Below are positions 37,965 through 46,041 of a stretch of 64,000 nt of DNA, piece by piece; the stretch's first letter is position 1; each line of letters opens with the position of its first letter. The notes below the pieces were generated by a model, which made no database searches, was not told the origin of the DNA, and saw only the letters and a program-made list of their open reading frames with translations. The translations under genes and the position numbers were made by a program. Origin of the DNA: Aeromicrobium marinum DSM 15272 (GTDB lineage: Bacteria > Actinomycetota > Actinomycetes > Propionibacteriales > Nocardioidaceae); the NCBI RefSeq assembly GCF_000160775.2, contig NZ_CM001024.1, positions 595,016 through 659,015 of the forward strand, in the 5' to 3' direction.

Positions 37965-38003
37965 ACGAGCCCCCGACCACTGCGTGAGTGGTCGGGGGCT
38001 CGT
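37965..38003. terminator. 17-bp-stem bidirectional terminator hairpin
   Basis: Perfectly complementary 17-bp arms (37965-37981 and 37987-38003) with loop GCGTG lie between the 103-aa gene and the convergent cold-shock gene. There is no U-tract, as is common in actinobacteria, so it likely ends transcription from both sides. Confidence 0.85.
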
Positions 38004-38048
38004 GTGCGTGAGGCTCAGGGCCTCAGCGGTGCTGCGGTGTCGGCTCGA

Positions 38049-38252
38049 TCAGAGCGGACGGATGTTCGCGGCCTGCAGGCCCTTCTGGCCCTGCTCGACG
38101 TCGAACTCGACCTTCTGGTTCTCGTCCAGCGAGCGGAAGCCCGAGGCCGCGATGGAGCTGAAGTGAGCGAACAGGTCCTCGCCGCCGCCGTCGGGAGCGA
38201 TGAAGCCGAAGCCCTTGTCAGCGTTGAACCACTTCACGGTGCCAGTAGCCAT
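38049..38252 (-). CDS. cspA: Cold-shock protein
   Basis: 67 residues, [22 protein letters not shown] with RNP1-type FGFI and the RNP2-like DLFAHFSSI. It is a single-stranded nucleic-acid chaperone of the CspA family. A near-perfect AAGGAGAT ribosome site precedes the ATG on the minus strand. Size and end ([10 protein letters not shown]) are standard. The leader upstream is unusually long and less GC-rich than its surroundings, as in regulated csp genes. Confidence 0.97.
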   Translation of the reverse strand: MATGTVKWFNADKGFGFIAPDGGGEDLFAHFSSIAASGFRSLDENQKVEFDVEQGQKGLQAANIRPL

Positions 38253-38421
38253 GAGATATCTCCTTGATGAGTGCGCACGCGTGAATCGCGGGCGACTGGG
38301 TGTCGCGACGCACATCAACCTGGAGAAGAAACAACCACTCTTGCGAGGAACTGCATTCAAAACTGTGAAGAAAACGTCTTGCAACTTGGAGCCAGCCTAG
38401 CAGACCGCCGGGACGGAAGGG
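38253..38421 (-). promoter_or_regulatory. Long cspA leader region
   Basis: A 169-bp gap, noticeably AT-richer than its surroundings, precedes cspA on the minus strand and ends in the ribosome site. In cspA genes the leader RNA folds differently at low temperature to admit the ribosome. A weak TTGCAA / TTTGAA promoter pair can be read near 38380 but I do not consider it proven. Nothing else is seen here. Confidence 0.4.
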
Positions 38422-39399
38422 TCAGCCGACGATCCGCACCAGGCGTGTCGTGGACGACTCGTCCAGCTCGGCGACCGACCCGCGGGACTTGATGAAGTCC
38501 GAGAACGACCGGTAGCCCAGAGCCTTCTCGCTGAACGAGGGATCCATCCGCTTCATCTGGTTCTTCACCGTCGAGCTGTGCAGCCACTCGGCGTCGTCCT
38601 TCTCGTGCCCGATGCGCAGCGCCCGCTCGAGCAGGCGGGTGGCCACGTCCTGCGTGTCCTCCGACGGCGTGTCGTCACCGTCGACGTCGTCGTCGTCGGA
38701 CGAGCGCGGGGGAGCGGTGAAGGTGGGGTTGATCGCCCGTCCGGCGGGCTGGTCCTGGTCGCGGGCAGGTTCCGCGGCCGGCTTGCCCTCCGACCGCGAG
38801 CCGGACCGCTGGCGCGGCGTGATCGGGGTGATGCCCGGCAGGGCGTCGTAGGTCACCAGCTCGTCGCACGCGGCGGCGAGCGACTTGCTGGTGGAGCCGG
38901 CCACGCCGATGCCGACGACGTAGCGACCGAGCCGCTTGCAGCGCTGTGCCAGGGCGATGTAGTCGGAGTCGCCGGCGACGATCACGACGTGGGTGAGGTC
39001 CGGCAGCCGGAACATGTCCTCCACGGCGTCGACCGCCAGGCGGATGTCGGCTCCGTTCTTGGCGTACGCCGCTGCCGGGAACAGCTGGACGAGGTCGACG
39101 GCCCGGCCGACGAGCTGATGGCGGTACTCGGCGTTGACCGGGGCGGACCAGTCGGCGTAGGCCCGCGTGAGGACGAGCGTGCCGAACGACGAGGCGTAGT
39201 CGATGACCGCGCCGACGTCGACCGTGGCCTCCCGCAGGCGCTCACCGATGTCACCGGTGTCGCCACCTTCGCCGGGCGCGTAGCCGCGGACCTTGTCCCG
39301 CTGCCACATGTGGCGGCCGTGGACCTGGTCGTAGCGGGAGATGACGATGTTGTCGAAGTCGATGTAGACCGCGACGCGGGGGTCGCCCGGGTCGGTCAT
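38422..39399 (-). CDS. NYN-domain RNase-like protein with LOTUS/OST-HTH C-terminus
   Basis: 325 residues. The N-terminal NYN (PIN-like) nuclease domain has VAVYIDFDNIV with catalytic Asp, ADIRLAVDAVE and VIVAGDSDYIAL. A linker rich in Asp and Pro follows, then a winged-helix-like LOTUS/OST-HTH (STVKNQMKRMDPSFSEKALGYRSFSDFIKSRG) at the C-terminus. It likely binds and cleaves RNA. AGAAGAG precedes the ATG. The ~60-residue linker (DDDDVDGDDTPSEDTQ) is low-complexity. Confidence 0.88.
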   Translation of the reverse strand: MTDPGDPRVAVYIDFDNIVISRYDQVHGRHMWQRDKVRGYAPGEGGDTGDIGERLREATVDVGAVIDYASSFGTLVLTRAYADWSAPVNAEYRHQLVGRAVDLVQLFPAAAYAKNGADIRLAVDAVEDMFRLPDLTHVVIVAGDSDYIALAQRCKRLGRYVVGIGVAGSTSKSLAAACDELVTYDALPGITPITPRQRSGSRSEGKPAAEPARDQDQPAGRAINPTFTAPPRSSDDDDVDGDDTPSEDTQDVATRLLERALRIGHEKDDAEWLHSSTVKNQMKRMDPSFSEKALGYRSFSDFIKSRGSVAELDESSTTRLVRIVG

Positions 39400-39506
39400 G
39401 GGTGCTCTTCTCGATGGTGGGGTCGGGTGGTCAAGACCTCCAGTCTGCCGCACGCCACGGTCGTCGGGCACCGCGCGACACCCGGCGGGGTGGCACGATC
39501 GGGTGC

Positions 39507-40676
39507 ATGACCTCGACGACCCCCTGGGACCTGTTCGCGCTGGACCGTCTGGTCGACGACACCGAGCGTGACCTGGCGGCTGCGGTGCGGTCGTTCGTCG
39601 ACCGCCGGGTCCGCCCCGACGTCGGCACGTGGTTCGACGAGGCCAGGCTCCCGGTCCGCGAGCTCGCGCGCGAGCTCGGTGACCTCGGCGTGATGGGGAT
39701 GCACCTGGAGGGTTACGGCTGCGCCGGCTCGTCCGCGACCGCCTACGGGCTGGCCTGTCTGGAGCTGGAGGCGGGCGACTCCGGACTGCGCTCGCTGGTG
39801 TCGGTGCAGGGGTCGTTGGCCATGTACGCCATCCACCGCTGGGGCAGTGAGGAGCAGCGCACGACCTGGTTGCCGCGGATGGCCACGGGTGAGGCGCTCG
39901 GTTGCTTCGGTCTGACCGAGCCGGACTTCGGCTCCGACCCGGGAGGCATGCGGACCAGGGCCCGTCGTGACGGCTCGGACTGGGTGCTCGACGGCAGCAA
40001 GATGTGGATCACCAACGGGTCGGTGGCGGACGTCGCCGTCGTGTGGGCCCGCACCGACGAGGGCATCCGTGGCTTTGTGGTGCCCACCGACACCCCGGGG
40101 TTCTCCGCTCCCGAGATCACCCGCAAGCTCTCGTTGCGGGCGTCGGTGACCAGCGAGCTGGTGCTCGAGGGCGTCCGTCTGCCGGCTGACGCGATGCTGC
40201 CGGAGGCGGCGGGCCTCTCCGGGCCGTTGTCCTGTCTCAACGAGGCGCGGTTCGGCATCGTGTTCGGCGCCATGGGAGCGGCTCGCGACTGCCTGCGCAC
40301 GGCGCTGGACTACGCCCGCGACCGGCAGATCTTCGACCAGTCGCTCGCGAGCTTCCAGATCACCCAGACCAAGCTGGCCGACATGACCCTCGAGCTGGGC
40401 AAGGGCATGTTGCTGGCCCTGCACCTCGGGCGGCTCAAGGACGCCGGTGAGCTCCGGCCCGAGCAGGTCAGTCTCGGCAAGCTCAACAACGTGAGGGAGG
40501 CGATCGGCATCGCCCGCGAGTGCCGCACGATCCTCGGGGCCAACGGCATCTCGCTGGAGTACCCGGTGCTGAGGCACGCCAACAACCTGGAGTCCGTCCT
40601 CACCTACGAGGGCACGTCGGAGGTCCACCAGCTCACCATCGGTCGGGCGCTCACCGGCGAGTCCGCCTTCCGCTGA
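39507..40676 (+). CDS. Acyl-CoA dehydrogenase, glutaryl-CoA-dehydrogenase-like
   Basis: 389 residues. Family sequences: GCFGLTEPDFGSDPGGM, KMWITNGSVADVAVVWA and, at the end, LTYEGTSEVHQLTIGRALTG, where the Glu in TYEGT is the catalytic base as in glutaryl-CoA dehydrogenases. FAD is the electron carrier, and crotonyl-CoA with CO2 the expected product if the substrate is glutaryl-CoA. The ATG at 39507 is preferred over an earlier in-frame Met. No operon partners for lysine or benzoate degradation are seen here. Confidence 0.9.
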   Translation: MTSTTPWDLFALDRLVDDTERDLAAAVRSFVDRRVRPDVGTWFDEARLPVRELARELGDLGVMGMHLEGYGCAGSSATAYGLACLELEAGDSGLRSLVSVQGSLAMYAIHRWGSEEQRTTWLPRMATGEALGCFGLTEPDFGSDPGGMRTRARRDGSDWVLDGSKMWITNGSVADVAVVWARTDEGIRGFVVPTDTPGFSAPEITRKLSLRASVTSELVLEGVRLPADAMLPEAAGLSGPLSCLNEARFGIVFGAMGAARDCLRTALDYARDRQIFDQSLASFQITQTKLADMTLELGKGMLLALHLGRLKDAGELRPEQVSLGKLNNVREAIGIARECRTILGANGISLEYPVLRHANNLESVLTYEGTSEVHQLTIGRALTGESAFR

Positions 40677-40705
40677 CGCAAGCGGTGAGGTGTTAGCGTC
40701 AGTCC

Positions 40706-41269
40706 ATGGTCGAGGTCGTGGTGCTGGGCGAACGTCCCGTGGTCGAGCTGGTCAACACGGCGCCGGAGGGGACGGGCGGAGCGGTCGACCTGCTGTCCGA
40801 CGTCGACCTGGCGGGTCGGTGGCTGATCGCGTGGGCCGAGGCGAATCCCGACGAGCCGTTCCCCCGGGTACCGCGGCTGAGCGAGGCGGAGCTGGAGTCG
40901 ATGGTGCTGCTGCGCGGCGCGGTGGAGCAGGTCCTGGGCGGTTCCCCGCGCCCGTCGTCACTCGCCGTGGTCAACCGGTACGACTCCGAGGCATCCCCGT
41001 CGTGGATCCTGTCGGTCGACGGATCGGGCCGACTCGGCGTGGGGCGTCGGTGGTGGGGTGACGGCGTCGAGGCGCTGCTCGGCCTGGTCGCCTCGGACTG
41101 CATCGACCTGGTCCGGTCAGGCATGGCCGGCGACGTGCGGCGGTGCGACGCCCCGACCTGTGGCCTGAGGTTCGTCGCGGACCACCACCGCCGCCGCTTC
41201 TGCCGGCCGGAGTGCTCCCACCGTGCGCGTCAGGCCGCCTACCACCGGCGCAGGCTGGACGACCGATGA
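40706..41269 (+). CDS. CGNR-type zinc-finger regulator (ABATE domain)
   Basis: 187 residues. An N-terminal ABATE-like domain (VVELVNTAPEGTGG, DVDLAGRWLIAW) precedes the C-terminal zinc finger RRCDAPTCGLRFVADHHRRRFCRPECSHRARQAAYHRRR. The finger has the four cysteines but reads PECSHR where the family usually has CGNR, so the final loop is altered. Likely a DNA-binding stress-responsive regulator. It follows the acyl-CoA dehydrogenase by 29 bp, possibly in one unit. Confidence 0.82.
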   Translation: MVEVVVLGERPVVELVNTAPEGTGGAVDLLSDVDLAGRWLIAWAEANPDEPFPRVPRLSEAELESMVLLRGAVEQVLGGSPRPSSLAVVNRYDSEASPSWILSVDGSGRLGVGRRWWGDGVEALLGLVASDCIDLVRSGMAGDVRRCDAPTCGLRFVADHHRRRFCRPECSHRARQAAYHRRRLDDR

Positions 41270-41284
41270 CGCCAAGGCAGTCCG

Positions 41285-41692
41285 TTATCCGTCAGTCCAT
41301 CCGCCGGCTCGTCCCTGCTTGAGGTCGCTCCGTCGCTTCTTGGCCTCCAGCCGGCGCCGCGACGACGCGCGAGTGGGGCGGGTCGCGCGCCGGACCTTCG
41401 GCGGAACGATCGCCCGCGCCACGAGGTCCTCCAGCCGGGCCCGGGCGGCCTCACGGTTGCGGTGCTGGGAGCGGTACTGCGACGACACGACCGTGATGGT
41501 GCCGTCGACCAGCCGGGAACGCAGGACGTCGGCCGCCCGGTCGCGCTGGGCGGCCGAGAGAGCCGTCGTGGCGCGCAGGTCCCACAGCAGCTCGACCCGG
41601 GTGTCGGTGGTGTTGACGTGCTGACCACCGGCGCCCGAGGACCGGCTGAACCGCCAGGTCAGCTCGGCGTCGGGCAGGTGCAGGCGGGACAT
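41285..41692 (-). CDS. arfB: Peptidyl-tRNA hydrolase ArfB
   Basis: 135 residues. The GGQ motif in SRSSGAGGQHVNTTDTRVEL is intact, and the basic C-terminal tail RPTRASSRRRLEAKKRRSDLKQGR that enters the mRNA channel is present. ArfB releases peptides from ribosomes stalled on broken mRNA. It is on the minus strand, converging with the CGNR gene by 15 bp, and precedes the CBS gene on the same strand. Confidence 0.94.
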   Translation of the reverse strand: MSRLHLPDAELTWRFSRSSGAGGQHVNTTDTRVELLWDLRATTALSAAQRDRAADVLRSRLVDGTITVVSSQYRSQHRNREAARARLEDLVARAIVPPKVRRATRPTRASSRRRLEAKKRRSDLKQGRAGGWTDG

Positions 41693-41719
41693 GGCTCCAC
41701 GGTAGTGGGCCGCCGCGGG

Positions 41720-42148
41720 TCAGCTCTGCAGGTACGAGGTCAGCTGGTCGCGCTCGAACTCCAGCTGGTCCATGCGGTGCTTGACGGCGTCGCCCACGCT
41801 GAGGATGCCCACGAGGTGGCCGTCGTCGACCACCGGGACGTGCCGCACCCGCCGCTGCGTCATGATCGCCATGAGGCTCCCGGCGGAGTCGTCGGGGCCG
41901 CAGGTGATCACCTCGGCCGTCATGATCGTGGCGACCGTCGCAGCGTTCGGGTCGGGCACCCCACGGAGCTTGCGCACGACGTCGCGCTCCGACACGATGC
42001 CGGCGAGCCGGTCGCCGTCGGTGCTGACCACGAGCGCACCGATGTCGTGCTCGGCCAGCAGGTCCAGCAGCTCCCGCACGGAGGCCTCGGGGGAGATGGT
42101 GTGGACCACGTCGGATCCCTTGGTCGTCATGATGTCGCGGACTCGCAC
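41720..42148 (-). CDS. CBS-domain pair protein
   Basis: 142 residues from a GTG at 42148 with GAGGAG upstream. Two CBS motifs are seen: VRVRDIMTTKGSDVVHTISPEASVRELL and TVATIMTAEVITCGPDDSAGSLMAIM, with the phosphate loop RVRHVPVVDDGHLVGILSVGD. CBS pairs bind adenosine nucleotides; here it is stand-alone. A candidate CRP-type site lies upstream at 42179-42194. Confidence 0.92.
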   Translation of the reverse strand: MRVRDIMTTKGSDVVHTISPEASVRELLDLLAEHDIGALVVSTDGDRLAGIVSERDVVRKLRGVPDPNAATVATIMTAEVITCGPDDSAGSLMAIMTQRRVRHVPVVDDGHLVGILSVGDAVKHRMDQLEFERDQLTSYLQS

Positions 42149-42178
42149 GGTGCTTCTCCTCGGTCGACTTGCCGGGAG

Positions 42179-42194
42179 TGTAACCCGCGTCACA
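42179..42194 (-). promoter_or_regulatory. CRP-type site, one mismatch
   Basis: TGTAACCCGCGTCACA matches TGTGA-N6-TCACA at nine of ten positions. It is 31 bp before the CBS-domain gene start, the position of a promoter-proximal site. Confidence 0.5.
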
Positions 42195-42210
42195 CCGGCG
42201 GGTCGACCAT

Positions 42211-43131
42211 CTACTGGTCGAAGGCGTCCGGTCGTCCGAAGTCCAGGCTGCGCACGTTGTTGCGGGGGGTGGCCGGCAGGTCGGCCGCCTCCGGTTCGTC
42301 CGCCCACGTCTCGTCGTGCGGCCCGTCGTCGGGGAAGTGACCCAGGTAGGCCATCGCCGCGTCGTGCAGCCGTCCGTTGGTGGCCAGGGCGTTGGCGCCC
42401 CAGGGTCCGTCGTCACCGGCCAGGCTGGTGAACCGTCCGCCCGCCTCGCGCACGATGACGTCCAGGGCGGCCATGTCCCACAGCTTCAGCTCCGGCTCGG
42501 CGGCGATGTCGACGGCGCCCTCGGCCAGCAGCATGTAGGACCAGAAGTCCCCGTACGCGCGGGTGCGCCAGCAGCGGCGCGTGAGGGCGGTGAAGGCCTC
42601 GGCCTTGCCGATGTCCTCCCAGCTCTCGGTCGAGCTGAAGGAGAACGAGGCGTTCTCGAGGTCGGACACCCGCGACACGCGGATCTCACGCGCGTTCATG
42701 ACCGACTTGCCCGTGTACGCCCCGCTGCCCTTGTGCGCCCACCACCGGCGACCCAGCGCCGGTGCCGACACCAGACCGGCGACGATCTCGCCGGCCTCCT
42801 CCAGCGCGATGAGGGTCGCCCACACGGGCACGCCGCGCACGAAGTTGGAGGTGCCGTCGATCGGATCGATGATCCAGCGTCGCTCGGCCGACCCGGTGGA
42901 CCCCTCGTGCGCGCCCATCTCCTCACCGAACACCGCGTCACGGGTGCGGGCCGACCGCAGGGTGCGGCGGATGGACTCCTCGACCGCCTGGTCGGACTCG
43001 GTGACCCACGACAGGTCCGGCTTGGTCGAGACCTCGAGGTCGATCGCCCCGAACCGGTCCATCGAGAGGTTGTCGGCGCTGTCCGCCAGGACGTGGGCCA
43101 GGCGGAGGTCGTCGGCGTACGAGTGGGCCAT
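42211..43131 (-). CDS. hisN: Histidinol-phosphatase, inositol-monophosphatase type
   Basis: 306 residues. Metal-binding motifs GEEMG, WIIDPIDGTSNF and LWDMAAL are intact. In Actinobacteria this IMPase-type protein is the histidinol-phosphate phosphatase of histidine synthesis; general inositol monophosphatase is the alternative. It follows rsgA by about 60 bp in the aroA-rsgA-hisN order. The C-terminal 35-residue tail (DDGPHDETWADEPEAADL...) is unusually acidic. Confidence 0.87.
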   Translation of the reverse strand: MAHSYADDLRLAHVLADSADNLSMDRFGAIDLEVSTKPDLSWVTESDQAVEESIRRTLRSARTRDAVFGEEMGAHEGSTGSAERRWIIDPIDGTSNFVRGVPVWATLIALEEAGEIVAGLVSAPALGRRWWAHKGSGAYTGKSVMNAREIRVSRVSDLENASFSFSSTESWEDIGKAEAFTALTRRCWRTRAYGDFWSYMLLAEGAVDIAAEPELKLWDMAALDVIVREAGGRFTSLAGDDGPWGANALATNGRLHDAAMAYLGHFPDDGPHDETWADEPEAADLPATPRNNVRSLDFGRPDAFDQ

Positions 43132-43190
43132 GCCCTCACGGTAGCCGTCCGGCCGCCCCGGGAGCCGCAGGGACAGGCGGAAACGGGCGC

Positions 43191-44177
43191 TCAGTACGGG
43201 TCGGCCTGGTCCTTGCTGGAGAGGATGCGACGGAACGACTCGACCCGTTCGGCCCGCAACCGACCGTCGGCCACCCCGAGGTCGAGACCGCACTCGGGCT
43301 CGGTGGCCGCGTGGGTGCAGCCCCGTGAGCACTCGTCGGTGACGGCGTCGAGGTCCACGAACGACGCGATGATGCGACCGGTCTCGACGTGGGCCAGTCC
43401 GAACGACCGGAACCCCGGTGTGTCGACGATGCGGCCGCCGAAGGGCAGCTCCAGGACCATCGCCGACGTCGACGTCTGTCGACCGCGACCCGTCACGGCG
43501 TTGACGTGGCTGGTGGTGCGGTCGGCGTCGGGCACCAGGGCGTTGACCAGCGTGGACTTGCCGACCCCGCTGTGGCCGAGCAGGACGCTGGTGTGCCCGG
43601 CCAGCGCCTCACGCACGGGGTCCAGGTCGATCCCGCGCTCGATCACGATCACCGGCACGTCGAGCGGCTCCAGCTGCACGAGCACGGGAGCGGGATCGCC
43701 GATGTCGGCCTTGGTGAGGATGACGAGCGGCTGCATGCCGGCGTCGAACGCCGCGACGAGACACCGGTCGATCAGACCGGGCCGCGGTGGGGGGTCGGCC
43801 AGGGACGCGACGACGACGAGCTGGTCGGCGTTGGCGACCACGATCCGCTCGATCGGGTCGTCGTCGTCCGCGGTCCTGCGCAGCACGGTGCGGCGGGGCA
43901 GGACCTCGACGATCCTGGCGAGCGAGCCCTCGTCACCGGTGGTGTCGCCCACGAGGCGCACCTCGTCCCCGACCACCACCCCCTGTCGTCCGAGCGGCCG
44001 CGACTTCATGGCCGTGACGACGCCGTCGTCGTTGAGCCGGCGCACCGTGTACCGGCCGCGGTCGACCGTGACGACCCGGCCGACGGCAGCGTCGTCGTAG
44101 TTGGGGCGGTCCTTGGTGCGCGGTCGGGTGCGGCGGCGCGGCCGCTCGAACCGGGCGTGGTCGTCGTCGTCCCTCAC
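43191..44177 (-). CDS. rsgA: Ribosome small subunit-dependent GTPase A
   Basis: 328 residues of the circularly permuted GTPase: an OB-fold start, then G4 (LTKADI) before G1 (GHSGVGKST) and G3 (VDTPGF), followed by a zinc finger CSRGCTHAATEPEC. It helps mature the 30S subunit. An arginine-rich N-terminus (RPRRRTRPRTK) is common in actinobacteria. Its start overlaps the aroA stop by 4 bp, so the two are coupled. Confidence 0.95.
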   Translation of the reverse strand: MRDDDDHARFERPRRRTRPRTKDRPNYDDAAVGRVVTVDRGRYTVRRLNDDGVVTAMKSRPLGRQGVVVGDEVRLVGDTTGDEGSLARIVEVLPRRTVLRRTADDDDPIERIVVANADQLVVVASLADPPPRPGLIDRCLVAAFDAGMQPLVILTKADIGDPAPVLVQLEPLDVPVIVIERGIDLDPVREALAGHTSVLLGHSGVGKSTLVNALVPDADRTTSHVNAVTGRGRQTSTSAMVLELPFGGRIVDTPGFRSFGLAHVETGRIIASFVDLDAVTDECSRGCTHAATEPECGLDLGVADGRLRAERVESFRRILSSKDQADPY

Positions 44178-45451
44178 GCCGTGACCAGCCGCTCCCAGAC
44201 CGGCGCGAAGTTCGGGTAGGTCTTGACGGTGGTGACGACGTTCTCGACGAACACGTCCGGCACCCTCAGGGCCAGCACCACGGCCGCATGGGCCATCCGG
44301 TGGTCGTGGTACGTCCGGACGACGTCACCGTGCAGGGGGCGGGGCCGGATCTCGAGCCCGTCGGGGGTCTCGGAGACGTCGCCGCCGAGGCGGTTGATCT
44401 CGGTGGCCAGTGCCGCGAGGCGGTCGGTCTCGTGGCCCCGCAGGTGGGCGATGCCGCGCAGCGTCGAGGGGCGGTCGGCGAACGCGGCCACGGCCGCCAC
44501 CACGGGCGCCAGCTCGCCCACGTCGCGCAGGTCCAGGTCGACACCGGCCAGCCGGTCGGGGCCGGTGAACACGACGTCGTCCCCCTCGCGGTGGGCGGTG
44601 CCGCCGAAGGCCTCCGTGATGGTCCGCCACGCGTCACCGGCCTGGTCGGTGGCCGCGGGCCAGTGCCGCACGGTGACCTCGCCGGCGGTCACCAGCGCGG
44701 CCGCCACGAACACCCCGGCGTTGGAGAGGTCGGGCTCGATCTCCAGGTCGGTGGCGGCGACCGGACCCGGCTCCACGCGCCACCGGGTCACGTCGTCGTG
44801 CACCACGACGCCGCGGTCGCGCAGCTGCGCCACGGTCATGGCGATGTGCGGTGCCGACGGCAGGGTGTCACCGGTGTGGTGCAGGTCGAGCCCCTCGACG
44901 AACCGGGGGGCCGCGAGCAACAGGGCGGACACGAACTGCGACGACGCGGACGCGTCGATCTCGAGACGGCCGCCCCGCACCCCGCCCTGCCCGTGCACGG
45001 TGAACGGCAGCGATCCTGCACCGCGGTCGTCGACCTCGACGCCCAACCGGCGCAGGGAGCCGATGGTGGTGGCCATCGGCCGCTCCCGGGCCCGCTCGTC
45101 ACCGTCGAAGGTGACCCGGGCCCGACCGAGGGCTGCGAGAGCGGGGACGAACCGCATGACGGTGCCGGCCAGACCACAGTCGACCGCCACGGCACCGGTG
45201 CGGCCGGTGTCGAGGGGGCGCACCGTCCACTCCAGGCCGTCGCGGGTGACCTCGGCTCCCAGCGCCGTGAGCGCGCCGATCATCAAGGAGGTGTCCCGTG
45301 ACCCGAGGGCCCGGCGCAGGGTCGACGGGCCGTCGGCGACGGCCGCGAGCACCAGCGCCCGGTTGGTCAGCGACTTCGAGCCGGGGACGATCACGCGTCC
45401 GACGACGGGGGAGTCGCGGTGGGGGGCCAGCCAGGGGAGCGGTTCGGTCAT
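44174..45451 (-). CDS. aroA: 3-phosphoshikimate 1-carboxyvinyltransferase
   Basis: 425 residues. It makes EPSP from shikimate-3-phosphate and PEP. Readable sequence marks: KSLTNRALVLAAVADGPSTL, GLAGTVMRFVP (PEP site), DASASSQFVSALLL and the final DHRMAHAAVVLAL. It heads the aroA-rsgA-hisN run, near SRAP, sigR and whiB1 homologues, as in Mycobacterium. Confidence 0.96.
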   Translation of the reverse strand: MTEPLPWLAPHRDSPVVGRVIVPGSKSLTNRALVLAAVADGPSTLRRALGSRDTSLMIGALTALGAEVTRDGLEWTVRPLDTGRTGAVAVDCGLAGTVMRFVPALAALGRARVTFDGDERARERPMATTIGSLRRLGVEVDDRGAGSLPFTVHGQGGVRGGRLEIDASASSQFVSALLLAAPRFVEGLDLHHTGDTLPSAPHIAMTVAQLRDRGVVVHDDVTRWRVEPGPVAATDLEIEPDLSNAGVFVAAALVTAGEVTVRHWPAATDQAGDAWRTITEAFGGTAHREGDDVVFTGPDRLAGVDLDLRDVGELAPVVAAVAAFADRPSTLRGIAHLRGHETDRLAALATEINRLGGDVSETPDGLEIRPRPLHGDVVRTYHDHRMAHAAVVLALRVPDVFVENVVTTVKTYPNFAPVWERLVTA

Positions 45452-45494
45452 CGTCGATCAATGTAGCGTCACGTCGACCCGAGCGGCCGGGGCG

Positions 45495-45980
45495 TCAGCG
45501 GCGCAGGGAGTCCAGCTGGTCGGCGACCGTGCCGGTGGCCTCGGCGACCTTGTCCTTGGCGCGGCGGACGAGGATCTTCTTGTGCGGATCGGGGTCGAGC
45601 GTGGCCATCAGCAGACCGCCGGCCATCGAGAGGTTCTTGAGGAAGTGGATGCGCTGGTTGGTCCGCGAGGCCGGGTCGGTCTCGTTCCAGAACTGGTGCC
45701 CGGCGGCGGTGGTGGGCACCAGCGACGCGGCCAGCGCCAGGGCCGAGAGGCGAGGCACCCGACCCGTCGCCAGGGCGGTGCCGGCGACCACGTGGACCGC
45801 ACCGTTGATGCGCACCAGGTTGGCCGGACCGAGCGGCGCCTTCGGGGCCAGCGGCTGCAGCTGGTCGGAGAAAGGCTGCGCCTTGGGAGCCATGGCACTG
45901 GCGTTGCGCAGCGCGTTGACGCCTCCGTAGACGAACATCGAGGCGAGCAGCGGACGGGCCACGGTGCGCAGAAGAGTCAT
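45495..45980 (-). CDS. DoxX family membrane protein
   Basis: 161 residues with four hydrophobic segments. MTLLRTVARPLLASMFVYGGVNAL and TTAAGHQFWNETDP, NQRIHFLKNLSMAGGLLMA are the usual DoxX pattern. Start at 45980 (a further ATG six codons upstream has no better site). The C-terminal 35 residues are basic, cytosolic (KKILVRRAKDKVAEA). Role: redox-related membrane protein, partly unknown. Confidence 0.88.
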   Translation of the reverse strand: MTLLRTVARPLLASMFVYGGVNALRNASAMAPKAQPFSDQLQPLAPKAPLGPANLVRINGAVHVVAGTALATGRVPRLSALALAASLVPTTAAGHQFWNETDPASRTNQRIHFLKNLSMAGGLLMATLDPDPHKKILVRRAKDKVAEATGTVADQLDSLRR

Positions 45981-46041
45981 GCCCCATTCATACCCCACCC
46001 GGTCGAGGCGGGCAGCCGGGACACGGCGCGTGCCGGTCGGG

